From NCBI RefSeq assembly GCF_014904795.1, contig NZ_JACZFS010000019.1, forward strand, positions 143,761 through 207,760: DNA of 64,000 bases, written 5' to 3'. The stretch's first letter is position 1; every line of letters starts with the position of its first letter. Under the pieces are notes generated by a model, which made no database searches, had not been told where the DNA came from, and saw nothing but the letters and a program-made list of their open reading frames with translations. Shown here in pieces: positions 35,725 to 46,709 of the stretch. The position numbers and the translations under genes were made by a program. This stretch comes from Nisaea nitritireducens. Its GTDB lineage: Bacteria > Pseudomonadota > Alphaproteobacteria > Thalassobaculales > Thalassobaculaceae.

Positions 35725-36192
35725 ATGCATCGCGTTGGAATCATCCCGTTCGATATCAGAGATGATCTGCTGGCCATTCTTTTCGTCACGTCCCAGACGC
35801 GTGGCAGATGGATCCTGCCGAAGGGAAAGCCAAAGAAAGACGAAAGCCTTGCCGAGGCATGCCTACGGGAGGGCTTCGAGGAAGCCGGCATTCGCGGCGT
35901 GGTCCTGGAAGACTTTCCAATGACCCACGTCGTGACCAAGCTGACGGATAGCGGCAAGCTCGAAATCCCGGTGACCTATTTCCCACTGCTTGTCACCGAG
36001 CAGGCCGACGACTGGCCTGAAAAGAAATTCCGCCAGCGGCACTGGGCCCTGTTAGAGGATGCACCACGCGTCGCATACCCAGAGGATTTTCATCTTGTCC
36101 TCGGACAATTCGACTCTCTCGGACGTTGGATCAGAGAAGCTGCAAGAGAGCATAAACCGCAGACGCAACCAGAGCTGATGCCGGCACAGTAA
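35725..36192 (+). CDS. Nudix hydrolase (diphosphoinositol/diadenosine polyphosphatase type)
   Basis: This 155-residue protein has a canonical Nudix box GKPKKDESLAEACLREGFEE (first 20 residues) followed by AGI, near residue 35. RWILPKGKPKKDE and a short barrel match the DIPP/MutT-like group that hydrolyses nucleoside or inositol pyrophosphates. Its last 62 bases overlap, tail to tail, the 3' end of the phosphate transporter gene on the other strand, which may cause antisense interference. Confidence 0.88.
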   Translation: MHRVGIIPFDIRDDLLAILFVTSQTRGRWILPKGKPKKDESLAEACLREGFEEAGIRGVVLEDFPMTHVVTKLTDSGKLEIPVTYFPLLVTEQADDWPEKKFRQRHWALLEDAPRVAYPEDFHLVLGQFDSLGRWIREAAREHKPQTQPELMPAQ

Positions 36193-37624
36193 TAATCCAG
36201 GCCGCCGCGATCGACAGCACGAACCGGCGCCGGACCAATCGCCGCACCGATTTGTAGTCGCGGCTGTTAAAAGCCTCTTCAGCTGTATCGTTCAGCTTGT
36301 GCCCGGGACGTACCCGCCGCTTGTTCGGGTTTTCCAGGAATTCGCGCAGGAACCCGACACCAAACACCGCACCGACCGCGATATGGGTCGAGCTGACCGG
36401 AAGGCCGAGGGTGGTCGCGATCAGAACCGTGACGGCGGCGGACAATGCCACACAATAGGATCGCGGCGAATTCAGCCGCGTGATTTTCTCACCGACGACC
36501 GCGATCAGTTTAGGTCCGAACAAGCCGAGCCCGAAGGCGATGCCGAACGCGCCGATTGCCATCACCCAGACCGGTATCGACACCTTGCTTTCAATCCCGG
36601 CCCCTTCCCCAACGGTGGAGACGATGGCCGCGAGCGGGCCGACAGCATTGGCGACGTCATTCGCACCATGCGCGAAGGACAACAGCGCGGCGCCGGCAAT
36701 CAGCGGCAGATCGAACAGCTTGTTCACGTCCTTGCGGGTGTTCTCGAGAGAGAGAACACGTCGGCTGATATAAGGTCTGGACAGCAGATAGGCGGCAAGA
36801 AACGCCAGCACCGAATAAAAGACCATCTCGACAACGGACGGATGCCAGATCTTCTTCAGACCCTTCATCGCCATGTAGGCAGCGAACGCCGCCGCCATAA
36901 GACCGATCAGGACCGGAACCCACACTTTCGCCGCCGCGAGACGGTCCTCGACATTAAGGATCTTCTTCTTGATTGCGAACAGGATCGCCGCCGCGAAAAG
37001 CGCCCCGAACATGGGCGAGATCACCCAGCTCGCGGCAATCGCCGCCATGGTCGACCAGTTCACCAGTCCGAATCCCGCGGCCGCGATACCCGCACCGAGC
37101 ACGCCGCCCACGATCGAATGGGTCGTTGAAACCGGCGCATTCAGGATTGTGGCGAAATTGATCCAGAGCGCAGCAGCAAACAGCGCGCTCAGCATGAGGT
37201 TTCGGAATTCACCGACGCTGACATCTCCGCCGGGAGAAATGATCCCCTTGGAAACAGTCTTCACCACCTCGCCGCCTGCCAGCAATGCGCCCGCGCTCTC
37301 GCAGATGGCAGCGATCACAACCGCACTGAAAACAGTCAGCACTCTGCCGCCGACGGCCGGACCCATATTGTTCGCGACATCGTTGGCGCCGATATTGAGC
37401 GCCATATATCCCCCGACGACCGCGGCGACCACGACGATCAACCAGTCTTCGCCAAGAGCGTTCTGCGTACTCGCGACATACAGCCCAACCACGGCCAGAA
37501 AGACGACTGACAGCCCCAGAGGGACGGTTACGCCTTTGAGATCGAAGAACTGCGATTGGAAAAAGCTGAACCGGCGAAGATCGTTAACGTAGCGATTTTC
37601 GGTTTTTCTGGAATTCGAAGACAC
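36131..37624 (-). CDS. Inorganic phosphate transporter, PiT (PHO4) family
   Basis: This 497-residue membrane protein has the paired signatures GANDVANNMGPAVGG near residue 80 and GANDVANAVGPLAAIV near residue 320, plus VSTTHSIVGG and VSSTHIAVGAVFGVGF. It imports phosphate with H+ or Na+. A 40-residue N-terminal extension before the first helix and a long cytoplasmic C-terminal loop (RRVRPGHKLNDT) are typical of the larger bacterial PiT proteins. No PhoU/DUF47 partner gene is beside it. Confidence 0.92.
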   Translation of the reverse strand: MSSNSRKTENRYVNDLRRFSFFQSQFFDLKGVTVPLGLSVVFLAVVGLYVASTQNALGEDWLIVVVAAVVGGYMALNIGANDVANNMGPAVGGRVLTVFSAVVIAAICESAGALLAGGEVVKTVSKGIISPGGDVSVGEFRNLMLSALFAAALWINFATILNAPVSTTHSIVGGVLGAGIAAAGFGLVNWSTMAAIAASWVISPMFGALFAAAILFAIKKKILNVEDRLAAAKVWVPVLIGLMAAAFAAYMAMKGLKKIWHPSVVEMVFYSVLAFLAAYLLSRPYISRRVLSLENTRKDVNKLFDLPLIAGAALLSFAHGANDVANAVGPLAAIVSTVGEGAGIESKVSIPVWVMAIGAFGIAFGLGLFGPKLIAVVGEKITRLNSPRSYCVALSAAVTVLIATTLGLPVSSTHIAVGAVFGVGFLREFLENPNKRRVRPGHKLNDTAEEAFNSRDYKSVRRLVRRRFVLSIAAAWIITVPASALVASAVYALLQLL

Positions 37625-38024
37625 TGAAATGACTGCCTATGCGTCTGTCTAAGCGAGATCGTGGATCTTCATGCCAACCGTCCTGGAATGGGCGTTTATC
37701 CATTCGCTCCGCGACGGCCGGGGTCGCGCTGACCTAGCAGAGTTGAACGTTTTCCACCACTGAAATGCTCAATTTTTCATTTCGAATAACGCAAGAAAAG
37801 TTGGTTTTAATTTTCGTACGAACAAACCAACTGTTGCCGCGCTCCTGCCAGTGCCGGTTTTTATACCGGAGTTTTTCTGACTGCAGGCTCACGTAGCCTG
37901 CACTTCAAACATAGCCCTCAAGCATGCTTCGATAACCGGCGCGCGTTGGCCAAGCCTGAAGGGTATCAACGGGACGTTCACTCAAAGGCTCGGCACGACA
38001 TAGGACTTGAGATATATTTCAGGA
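37625..38024. other. Intergenic region with two strong inverted repeats
   Basis: This 400-base gap lies between the phosphate transporter (minus) and LysR (plus) genes. AGTTGGTTT (37799-37807) and AAACCAACT (37824-37832) flank the palindrome TTCGTACGAA. TGCAGGCT (37882-37889) and AGCCTGCA (37895-37902) form an 8-bp stem with a 5-base loop. The stretch 37765-37830 is AT-rich. No coding potential was seen. Confidence 0.6.
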
Positions 38025-38948
38025 ATGACGTCACAGGAAACCCGCCTCCCCCCCTTTCGCTCGCTCCTGGCATTCCGAGCCGCTGCAACGCATGACCGGC
38101 TCGCAGATGCCGCTGTCGCGCTTGGCGTTACGGAGTCCGCGGTCAGCCACCAGATCAGGCAACTGGAGACCCTGCTGCAGGCTCAACTGTTCGACCGCAC
38201 GAGCCGGCGGCTCGTGTTGACGGAAACCGGGGCCCGATATCTCGCCCGCATCGACCCCGCCATCCGTGAACTGGAAGCCGCGACCGAAGCCGTGCGTCCT
38301 TCCGACGGACGGGCCATTGTCCGGCTGACATTGCCGACCTCGATGGCCGCGACCTGGCTGCTTCCCCGACTTGGCGCATTCGAAGCAGCGAACCCCGATC
38401 TCGACATACAACTGGTCCCGACGACACGGGTCGTCGATCTTGAGCGCGACCAGGTGGACATAGCCATCAGGTACGGCCGCGGGAACTGGCCGAATGTCGA
38501 TAAAACCTTTCTCTTCGACGATCATGCGACACCGGTTGCCGCGCCGGGATACGTGCCGGCGGGTGAGCAGGACATTGAAGAAATTCTGAAGAAATCACGC
38601 CTGATCGTCATTCGCAGCATTCCGGACGAATGGCAGGAATGGGCCAAGGCACGCGGCCTTGCGCCGCCGGACCTGAGAGGCGCGCTGGAACTCGACGCGA
38701 TCGAACAGGGACTGCAGGTCGCCGAAGCCGGACATGGCATAACCATCGGTCGGGCTCCCTATATCGAAGAACGCCTTGCCAGCGGCGCCCTGGTGACGCC
38801 TTTCGGTGCGACAGCTCCCTCCGGAGCCGCATTCTATCTCTGCCAGCCGGCCGGTCTCCCCCCACCCGCACGAACGCTGAGGGTGAAACGCTGGTTGCTT
38901 GAACAGGCCGACGCAAGCCGCGCGAAGCTTGAACCCTCCCGTCCGTGA
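38025..38948 (+). CDS. LysR family transcriptional regulator (GcvA-like)
   Basis: This 307-residue protein has an N-terminal helix-turn-helix (LADAAVALGVTESAVSHQI) and a substrate-binding domain of GcvA/AmpR type (LTLPTSMAATWLLPRLGAF, DIAIRYGRGNWP). I start at the ATG at 38025; an in-frame TTG at 38007 is an alternative. The CmcJ-like gene 130 bases downstream on the same strand may be its target. Confidence 0.88.
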   Translation: MTSQETRLPPFRSLLAFRAAATHDRLADAAVALGVTESAVSHQIRQLETLLQAQLFDRTSRRLVLTETGARYLARIDPAIRELEAATEAVRPSDGRAIVRLTLPTSMAATWLLPRLGAFEAANPDLDIQLVPTTRVVDLERDQVDIAIRYGRGNWPNVDKTFLFDDHATPVAAPGYVPAGEQDIEEILKKSRLIVIRSIPDEWQEWAKARGLAPPDLRGALELDAIEQGLQVAEAGHGITIGRAPYIEERLASGALVTPFGATAPSGAAFYLCQPAGLPPPARTLRVKRWLLEQADASRAKLEPSRP

Positions 38949-39078
38949 TACAGCCCCCTGTCTCTTGAATTGTTCTCAAGTCATATTGAATTCTTCTCTT
39001 TTGTGTTCCGCTCTTTCAGGGCCTATCTGAGGTGCCATCACAGCAGGCCGGCATGCGGCGGCCAGAAGGAGAAAAACG

Positions 39079-39945
39079 ATGGCGAGTGTTGTTCAGGACC
39101 ACATCAACGATCCAGTTTCAGAAGGCGCCGCGAATGTCGTGGCTCCGCTGACATTCATTGTTCCCCAGGCGGAAAAGCCTGCGCTTTACAGTGCGGCCTT
39201 TACCGGCGGCGCACCTGACTTCCGCTTCGCCGTCGAGGATCACGACGTTCTGGTGGCGGATATGCGGCCCCATGCCGGATCGTTCACCCTCGACAAGGAA
39301 GGTTTCGCGCTCCGAACTGTACCGACGGAAACAGCGGACCTCTATGACGACGCTACAGTTGGGACGGGATATTTCGACGAAATCCGCAGTCTCCTGATGG
39401 AAGAATTCGACGCCAGTCAGGTGGCCATCTTCGATGCGACCCGACGCTCCGATGGCGGTAAAGGCGCCAGCAACAAGGATGGCAACCGTGGCCCGGCGCC
39501 GCGCATCCATGTGGATTACACGGCAAAGAGCGGCCCGCAGCGCGCCCGCGATGTGTTCGGTGCCGACGCGTTCGACGGCCTGTTGAATTCCGGTGCGCGC
39601 ATCCTCCAGGTCAATGTCTGGCGGCCGATCCGCGGACCGGTGCAGCGCTCCCCCCTTGCCCTTGCGGACGCAACCAGCGTCAAGGCGGCTGACCTGGTCG
39701 CGACGGATCAGGTCTTCCCGGACCGGGTCGGCGAGATCTATCACCTGTCCCACGACAAGGATCAGCGCTGGTATTACGTCCCCGAAATGACCCGGGACGA
39801 GGTGCTGCTGATCAAGGGATGGGACAGCATTGAGGACGGCCGCGCACAATTCACACCGCACAGTGCGTTCCCCCTGCCGACCCAGACCAACGACACCCCA
39901 GCGAGAGAAAGCATCGAGGTTCGCACATTCGTGGTGATCGAATAG
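39079..39945 (+). CDS. CmcJ/NvfI family oxidoreductase-like protein
   Basis: This 288-residue protein has HVDYTAKSG near residue 147, ILQVNVWRPIRGPVQRSPLA near residue 172 and YVPEMTRDEVLLIKGWDS near residue 232. HxD, the distal histidine in FTPHSAF and the two arginines make a pattern I associate with the CmcJ/NvfI group. Members occur in cephamycin and fungal meroterpenoid pathways and as orphan genes in proteobacteria. The substrate here is unknown. A clear AGGAGAA lies about 7 bases upstream. Confidence 0.75.
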   Translation: MASVVQDHINDPVSEGAANVVAPLTFIVPQAEKPALYSAAFTGGAPDFRFAVEDHDVLVADMRPHAGSFTLDKEGFALRTVPTETADLYDDATVGTGYFDEIRSLLMEEFDASQVAIFDATRRSDGGKGASNKDGNRGPAPRIHVDYTAKSGPQRARDVFGADAFDGLLNSGARILQVNVWRPIRGPVQRSPLALADATSVKAADLVATDQVFPDRVGEIYHLSHDKDQRWYYVPEMTRDEVLLIKGWDSIEDGRAQFTPHSAFPLPTQTNDTPARESIEVRTFVVIE

Positions 39946-40047
39946 GCTGAACAGGCGATGCGTGCAGCTCCGGAACCGCACGCATCGCCGTCACCTGATC
40001 GCAGGAGAGGCTGAAAACGCGGCCGTGCCCGGATGCCCCCCATGCGA

Positions 40048-42075
<2,028 letters not shown>

Positions 42076-42079
<4 letters not shown>

Positions 42080-42360
42080 GCGGCGCGCAGGATCAGAACA
42101 ACCAGCTGGAAAAGGCGGTGCGCACCCGAAAGGAGAGGCGCGCGCTCTGGGAACGCGAAGGCGAACGGTCCATCGCCCATAATCTGGCGATGATAGGGGC
42201 CCTCGGCTGGACGATCGTAATTCCGCCGCTCATCGGGGTTTTCATCGGTCGCTGGATGGACGGAATATTTGCAAGCGGCGTGTTCTGGACCCTCGGACTT
42301 CTGGTCCTGGGGCTTAGCCTCGGTTGCTGGCTCGCGTGGTCAAGGATGCACAAAGAATGA
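42076..42360 (+). CDS. atpQ: N-ATPase accessory membrane protein AtpQ (AtpI-like)
   Basis: This 94-residue protein has a charged N-terminus (KAVRTRKERRALWEREGE), then two helices WTIVIPPLIGVFIGRW and FWTLGLLVLGLSLGCW. The RW-G pattern resembles AtpI/MgtC-type helper proteins. It overlaps both neighbours by 4 bases. AtpQ is found only in N-ATPase operons and is thought to assist c-ring assembly or Mg handling. Confidence 0.85.
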
Positions 42361-42644
42361 ACGGAGCGGACACAATCACAACAGTCGCGCTTGCCGTCGC
42401 CATAGCCGCAGGAGGCATGGCTCTGGGCCTCGCCTATTTCTTCGCCCTCGGACGGACGGTGGACGCCTTGGTCGGCGAACGGCACACAGTCAGGGTTGTC
42501 GGGTTGACCGTGTTGCGGATCGGCGGCGCCATCGCTCTGCTGACCGTACTCGCGCAATTCGGCCCGGTGATGCTTCTCAGTGGGTTTGCCGGCTTTCTCG
42601 GCGCACGCCTGATCGCAACGCGTCGCGCAAGGAGAGCCGGATGA
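42357..42644 (+). CDS. atpR: N-ATPase accessory membrane protein AtpR
   Basis: This 95-residue protein begins MNGADTITTVALAVA. It has about three hydrophobic segments and the inter-helix GRTVDALVGERHTVRVVG loop. I used the ATG at 42357 overlapping the atpQ stop, not the longer in-frame reading from 42324. AtpR is a hallmark of N-ATPase operons, and conserved polar residues suggest interaction with the c subunit during assembly. Confidence 0.85.
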   Translation: MNGADTITTVALAVAIAAGGMALGLAYFFALGRTVDALVGERHTVRVVGLTVLRIGGAIALLTVLAQFGPVMLLSGFAGFLGARLIATRRARRAG

Positions 42645-43315
42645 TGGATGCATCGCCCCTGACCAGCACGATCCTGTTCCATATAGGCCCGATCCCGATC
42701 AGCCAGGCCGTCGTGACCACTTGGGGCCTCATGCTGGTGCTGCCGCTGGGATCATGGCTGCTGACGCGAGGGCTCGGCCGGGAACCCGGCCGCCTGCAGG
42801 CAGTACTCGAAACCGTTGTTGTCGGGATTCTGGAACAGATCAGTGAGGTTGCGGGCAAGTCCGCACGGTCATTGCTGCCCCTGCTCGCCACGCTGTTCCT
42901 GTTCATCGCCACCGCCAATTCGACCAGCATCCTGCCCGGCATGGAAGCCCCGACCGCCAGGATAGAAACTGCTGCGGCTCTGGCAGCGGTCGTCTTTGTA
43001 TCGGTGCATTTCTATGGCATCCGCGCCCGGGGACTGCTCGGCTATCTGGCCGGGTTTGCCAAGCCGAAGCTGATCATGCTGCCGCTCAATCTGTTGTCGG
43101 AGTTCACCCGAACGCTTTCGCTGACGGTACGGCTCTTCGGGAACGTGATGAGCGGCGAATTCATGATTGCGCTGGTGCTCGCCCTTGCGGGGCTCTTCGT
43201 TCCAATCCCGCTCATGGCCCTGGAGCTGCTTCTGGGACTGGTTCAGGCTTATATCTTCACCGTTCTGGCCGGCGTCTTCATCGGGGCGGCCATCAACGCC
43301 CAGCAACAGACCTGA
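42641..43315 (+). CDS. atpB: N-ATPase Fo subunit a
   Basis: This 224-residue membrane protein has five or so helices. The essential Arg lies in LSLTVRLFGNVMSGEFM near residue 165, and the C-terminal helix pair in LLLGLVQAYIFTVLAGVF. The ATG at 42641 overlaps the atpR stop and is preceded by GGAGAG. It forms the ion path against the c-ring. Confidence 0.92.
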   Translation: MMDASPLTSTILFHIGPIPISQAVVTTWGLMLVLPLGSWLLTRGLGREPGRLQAVLETVVVGILEQISEVAGKSARSLLPLLATLFLFIATANSTSILPGMEAPTARIETAAALAAVVFVSVHFYGIRARGLLGYLAGFAKPKLIMLPLNLLSEFTRTLSLTVRLFGNVMSGEFMIALVLALAGLFVPIPLMALELLLGLVQAYIFTVLAGVFIGAAINAQQQT

Positions 43316-43324
43316 GGAGGTAAT

Positions 43325-43567
43325 GTGGACCACGAATTTATCAGCATATTTGCCGCCGCGTTCGTCGTCTCGTTCGGCGCACTCGGCCCGGCTCTCGCCG
43401 AAGGGAGGGCGGTTGCCGCGGCGATGGACGCCATTGCCCGCCAGCCCGAAGCCGCAGGAACCATATCCAGAACCCTGTTCGTCGGTCTGGCAATGATCGA
43501 GACAACCGCGATCTACTGTCTCGTCATCGCCCTGCTGCTCCTGTTCGCAAATCCTTACGTAGGATAG
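43325..43567 (+). CDS. atpE: N-ATPase Fo subunit c
   Basis: This 80-residue hairpin protein starts at GTG after GAGGAGG. Helix 1 has GALGPALAEGRAV (Glu26) and ARQPEA in the loop; helix 2 has LAMIETTAIY (Glu59, Thr60, Thr61, Tyr64). Two carboxylates per hairpin plus the ETT motif are usual in N-type c subunits and resemble Na+ sites, although the c-ring of a Burkholderia N-ATPase was reported as H+ specific. Coupling ion is therefore open. Confidence 0.93.
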   Translation: MDHEFISIFAAAFVVSFGALGPALAEGRAVAAAMDAIARQPEAAGTISRTLFVGLAMIETTAIYCLVIALLLLFANPYVG

Positions 43568-43569
43568 TC

Positions 43570-44325
43570 ATGTCGTTCGACTGGTGGACCTTCGGACTGC
43601 AGACAGTCAACTTCGTCATCCTTGTATGGCTGCTGCATCGATTTCTATACAAGCCGGTATTGCGGTTCGTCGACGCGCGCCGGGCCGACATCGACAAGGA
43701 ACACGCCGAAGCAAAGCGTATCCAGCAGGAAGCACAGTCCGAGCTGAAACGAATTCACACGGCGCGATCCGAAACCGAGGCAGAGCGTGAAGCCGTGCTC
43801 GCCGCCGCCCGAACCGAGGCGGAGATACAGGCAGCGGCGCGCCTTGCCCAGGCCGAAAACGATGCGGAGGAGCTTGAAACGCAGGCCCGGAAATCTTTGC
43901 AGGCCGAGCGCGACGCAGCTGCGGGCGAGACGCGGAAGATCGCGCTCGATCTCGGGATGGACGTCGCACGCCGCCTGCTGCAGGAGGTACCGGCGGACCT
44001 GAGGATGGCAACCTGGCTCGACCGCATCGAAAATCATATGAACGCCCTGGAACCCGGCAAACGTGACGCCCTGCTCGTCGGCCCGGCCAGCACGGGGCGG
44101 TTACGGGTGATCGGCGCCATTCCCTTACCGAAGGCCAGTATGGAGCGATGGAGAGAGCGCCTGATTGCTATCCTTGGAGACGACCTGGAGATCGAGTTCG
44201 CCCATGACCCGGACCTTATCGCCGGTGTAGAGCTGCATTTCCCTGGCGCTATTCTGCATTTCTCCTGGCGCGGCACTCTGAACGCGATGCGGGTGGAGAT
44301 GACCGCCGATGCCGACGCTCGCTGA
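43570..44325 (+). CDS. atpF: N-ATPase Fo subunit b with C-terminal delta-like domain
   Basis: This 251-residue protein has an N-terminal membrane helix (LQTVNFVILVWLLHRFLY) and a long coiled coil at about residues 35-135 rich in Glu/Arg/Ala. The last 90 residues contain HDPDLIAGVELHFPGAILHF, which resembles the C-terminal domain of subunit delta (DPxLIGGxxxxxGxxxxDxS). No separate delta gene occurs in the operon. A fused b-delta stator is therefore likely. Confidence 0.9.
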   Translation: MSFDWWTFGLQTVNFVILVWLLHRFLYKPVLRFVDARRADIDKEHAEAKRIQQEAQSELKRIHTARSETEAEREAVLAAARTEAEIQAAARLAQAENDAEELETQARKSLQAERDAAAGETRKIALDLGMDVARRLLQEVPADLRMATWLDRIENHMNALEPGKRDALLVGPASTGRLRVIGAIPLPKASMERWRERLIAILGDDLEIEFAHDPDLIAGVELHFPGAILHFSWRGTLNAMRVEMTADADAR

Positions 44326-45847
44326 CGACCTGCGCCGGTGGGCGGCAAAGAACCGGGCGCATATCGAGGAAGCCTCGATGACCCCCTGGGTCGAGCCCGT
44401 CGGCCGGGTGCTGCGCGCCGGAGACGGCGTCGCCACGGTTTCCGGCTTGCCGGAGACCCGGCTGGATGAGTTGCTGGTATTCGAGGGCGGTGTAAGGGGG
44501 CTCGTCGTCAGTCTCGGAGAGACGGAAATCGGCTGCGTGCTGCTTGGCGACCCCGCCTTGATTTCTGCCGGAAGCGAAGTGCGCGGCACTGGAGAAGTTG
44601 CGCGGGTGCCGGTGGGAGACGCCCTGCTCGGACGGATCGTCGATCCCCTTGGCGCCCCCCTCGACGACGGTGCGCCAATTGCGCAAGCCGCCTTCAACCC
44701 TGTCGAGCAGCCGGCCCCACAAATTATTGACCGCGCCCTGATTGAACGCCCCCTGGCAACCGGGTTGCTTGCGATAGACGCCATGGTCCCGCTCGGCCGG
44801 GGTCAACGCGAACTGATCATCGGCGACCGCGGAACCGGCAAGACCGCCGTTGCGGTCGACACCATCATCAATCAAAAATCCAGCGACGTGATCTGCGTCT
44901 ATGCCGCAATTGGCCAGAAAGCTTCCACCGTCGCCCAGGTGATCGACGCGGTGCGGCGCTACGGCGCGCCCGAGCGGTGTCTCTTCGTCGTTGGCGAGGC
45001 CGATGCCCCCCCCGGCCTGCAATGGCTGACACCCTATTCCGCCTGCACCATGGCCGAATACTGGATGAACAAGGGGCACGACGTCCTGCTGATCATGGAC
45101 GAGCTGACCAAGCATGCCGCGGTCTACCGTCAGGTCTCGCTGTTGCTGCGCCGACCGCCGGGACGTGAAGCCTATCCGGGCGACATCTTCTACATCCATT
45201 CGCGATTGCTCGAGCGCGCTGCCCGGCTCTCACCGGAACGGGGCGGCGGCTCGCTGACAGCCCTGCCGATCGCCGAGACCCAGGCCGGCAATATCAGCGC
45301 CTACATCCCGACCAACCTGATCTCCATCACGGACGGCCAGATCTATCTGGACCCCTCCCTGTTCCATGAAGACCAGAAGCCAGCTGTCGATATCGGCAAG
45401 AGCGTCTCCCGCGTTGGCGGAAAGACCCAGGCGCCGGTGATCAAGGCCTTCTCGGCAAGCCTGCGGCTGGACTACGCACAGTTTCTCGAACTTGAGGTCT
45501 TTACCCGGTTCGGCACCATGGTCGATGACCGCACCCGGAAGAACATCGAACACGGACGGCGGATCCGCGCGATACTGCGCCAGCGCCAGTTCGCCCCGCT
45601 CCCACTGGGAGAACAGGTTGCCCTGCTCTTCGCCCTCTCCGAAAATCTGCTCGACGATGTACCCATGGACCGGATCGATGCGTTCCGGGACGCCCTGTCT
45701 TCCTGGCTCGTTCAGGACGCTCCGGACATCCTCACGCTCGACGATCAAGCCAAGTCCCTGACTGACCAGCAGCGCCAGCGCCTGCATGAAGGCATCGCCG
45801 CTCTGGCGGCATCGACACGCGGAACGGCCCCGGCGGACACAAGATGA
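44309..45847 (+). CDS. atpA: N-ATPase F1 subunit alpha
   Basis: This 512-residue protein has Walker A GDRGTGKT at residues 172-179, the PLGRGQRELIIG entry and the alpha signature around PGREAYPGDIFYIHSRLLER. The start overlaps atpF by 17 bases. It carries the non-catalytic nucleotide sites and forms the head with AtpD. Confidence 0.95.
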   Translation: MPTLADDLRRWAAKNRAHIEEASMTPWVEPVGRVLRAGDGVATVSGLPETRLDELLVFEGGVRGLVVSLGETEIGCVLLGDPALISAGSEVRGTGEVARVPVGDALLGRIVDPLGAPLDDGAPIAQAAFNPVEQPAPQIIDRALIERPLATGLLAIDAMVPLGRGQRELIIGDRGTGKTAVAVDTIINQKSSDVICVYAAIGQKASTVAQVIDAVRRYGAPERCLFVVGEADAPPGLQWLTPYSACTMAEYWMNKGHDVLLIMDELTKHAAVYRQVSLLLRRPPGREAYPGDIFYIHSRLLERAARLSPERGGGSLTALPIAETQAGNISAYIPTNLISITDGQIYLDPSLFHEDQKPAVDIGKSVSRVGGKTQAPVIKAFSASLRLDYAQFLELEVFTRFGTMVDDRTRKNIEHGRRIRAILRQRQFAPLPLGEQVALLFALSENLLDDVPMDRIDAFRDALSSWLVQDAPDILTLDDQAKSLTDQQRQRLHEGIAALAASTRGTAPADTR

Positions 45848-46692
45848 CCCGCCTCGCAGAGATCGAGGCGCAGATTTCCGGCATGGGAGATCTGCAGAAC
45901 ATCATCGCGGCCATGCGGTCGCTCTCCGGCATGCGCCTCAGGGAAGCGCAGCGTGCGGTTCCCGGTATTCGGCAATATGCCGAGGTTGTCGCCGGCGGAA
46001 TCGCCGACACACTCTCCATGGTGCATGGCAGGACGGATAAACCGGAAGCAAAGCCGGGCCCGACCGCCATCATCCTCTGCGCGTCCGAACACGGCTTCGT
46101 GGGCGGTTTCAATGACAGAGTTGTGGAGGCGGCACTGAATGCCCTCGGTCCGCGGGACAAACTGTTCGTGCTCGGCAGCCGCGGCGCGGCACGCGCGACG
46201 GAAATGAACCGCACCCCAGCCTGGTTTGGACCGATGGCGACCCGGCCGGATGCAGTGTCGGCGGTGGTACAGCGCTTATCGGAAGAGCTGTTTCGCCAGA
46301 TCGCGGCACGCGAAATCACCCGTGTGGAGGCTATATTTTCCTCCTCGAGGCAAGGAACCGCCTCGACCGTTGAGCGCCGGCCGCTGCTTCCGCTCGATGT
46401 CCACATCCGGCAAACAAAGCAGAAGCATCAAGCTCCGCTCCACAACATGGCCCCGGCAAAGCTGCTTGAAAAACTGACGGAAGAGTATGTCTTCGCACGC
46501 CTGACTGAAGCGGCGGTGGAGTCGATCTCCGCTGAAAATGCCGCCCGGCTCTCGGCTACACAGGCGGCACACGACAATATCTCAACCATGCTGACTGCTC
46601 TGCAGAGCAATGCACGGCAGTCACGGCAATCCGAAATCACCACCGAGATCCTGGAGCTTGCCGTCGGAGCAGCGATGGTCGGCGACCAATAG
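45844..46692 (+). CDS. atpG: N-ATPase F1 subunit gamma
   Basis: This 282-residue protein overlaps atpA by 4 bases. The N-terminal helix has LAEIEAQISGMGDLQNIIAAMRS and the C-terminal helix LTEAAVESISAENAARLSATQ; together they form the rotary shaft. It is more divergent than ordinary gamma subunits (the usual MKxVAAAK is IIAAMRSLSGMRL), as is common in N-ATPases. It ends the operon, 17 bases before a convergent gene. Confidence 0.9.
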   Translation: MTRLAEIEAQISGMGDLQNIIAAMRSLSGMRLREAQRAVPGIRQYAEVVAGGIADTLSMVHGRTDKPEAKPGPTAIILCASEHGFVGGFNDRVVEAALNALGPRDKLFVLGSRGAARATEMNRTPAWFGPMATRPDAVSAVVQRLSEELFRQIAAREITRVEAIFSSSRQGTASTVERRPLLPLDVHIRQTKQKHQAPLHNMAPAKLLEKLTEEYVFARLTEAAVESISAENAARLSATQAAHDNISTMLTALQSNARQSRQSEITTEILELAVGAAMVGDQ

Positions 46693-46709
46693 CGCCGTGA
46701 ATTTCCGTC

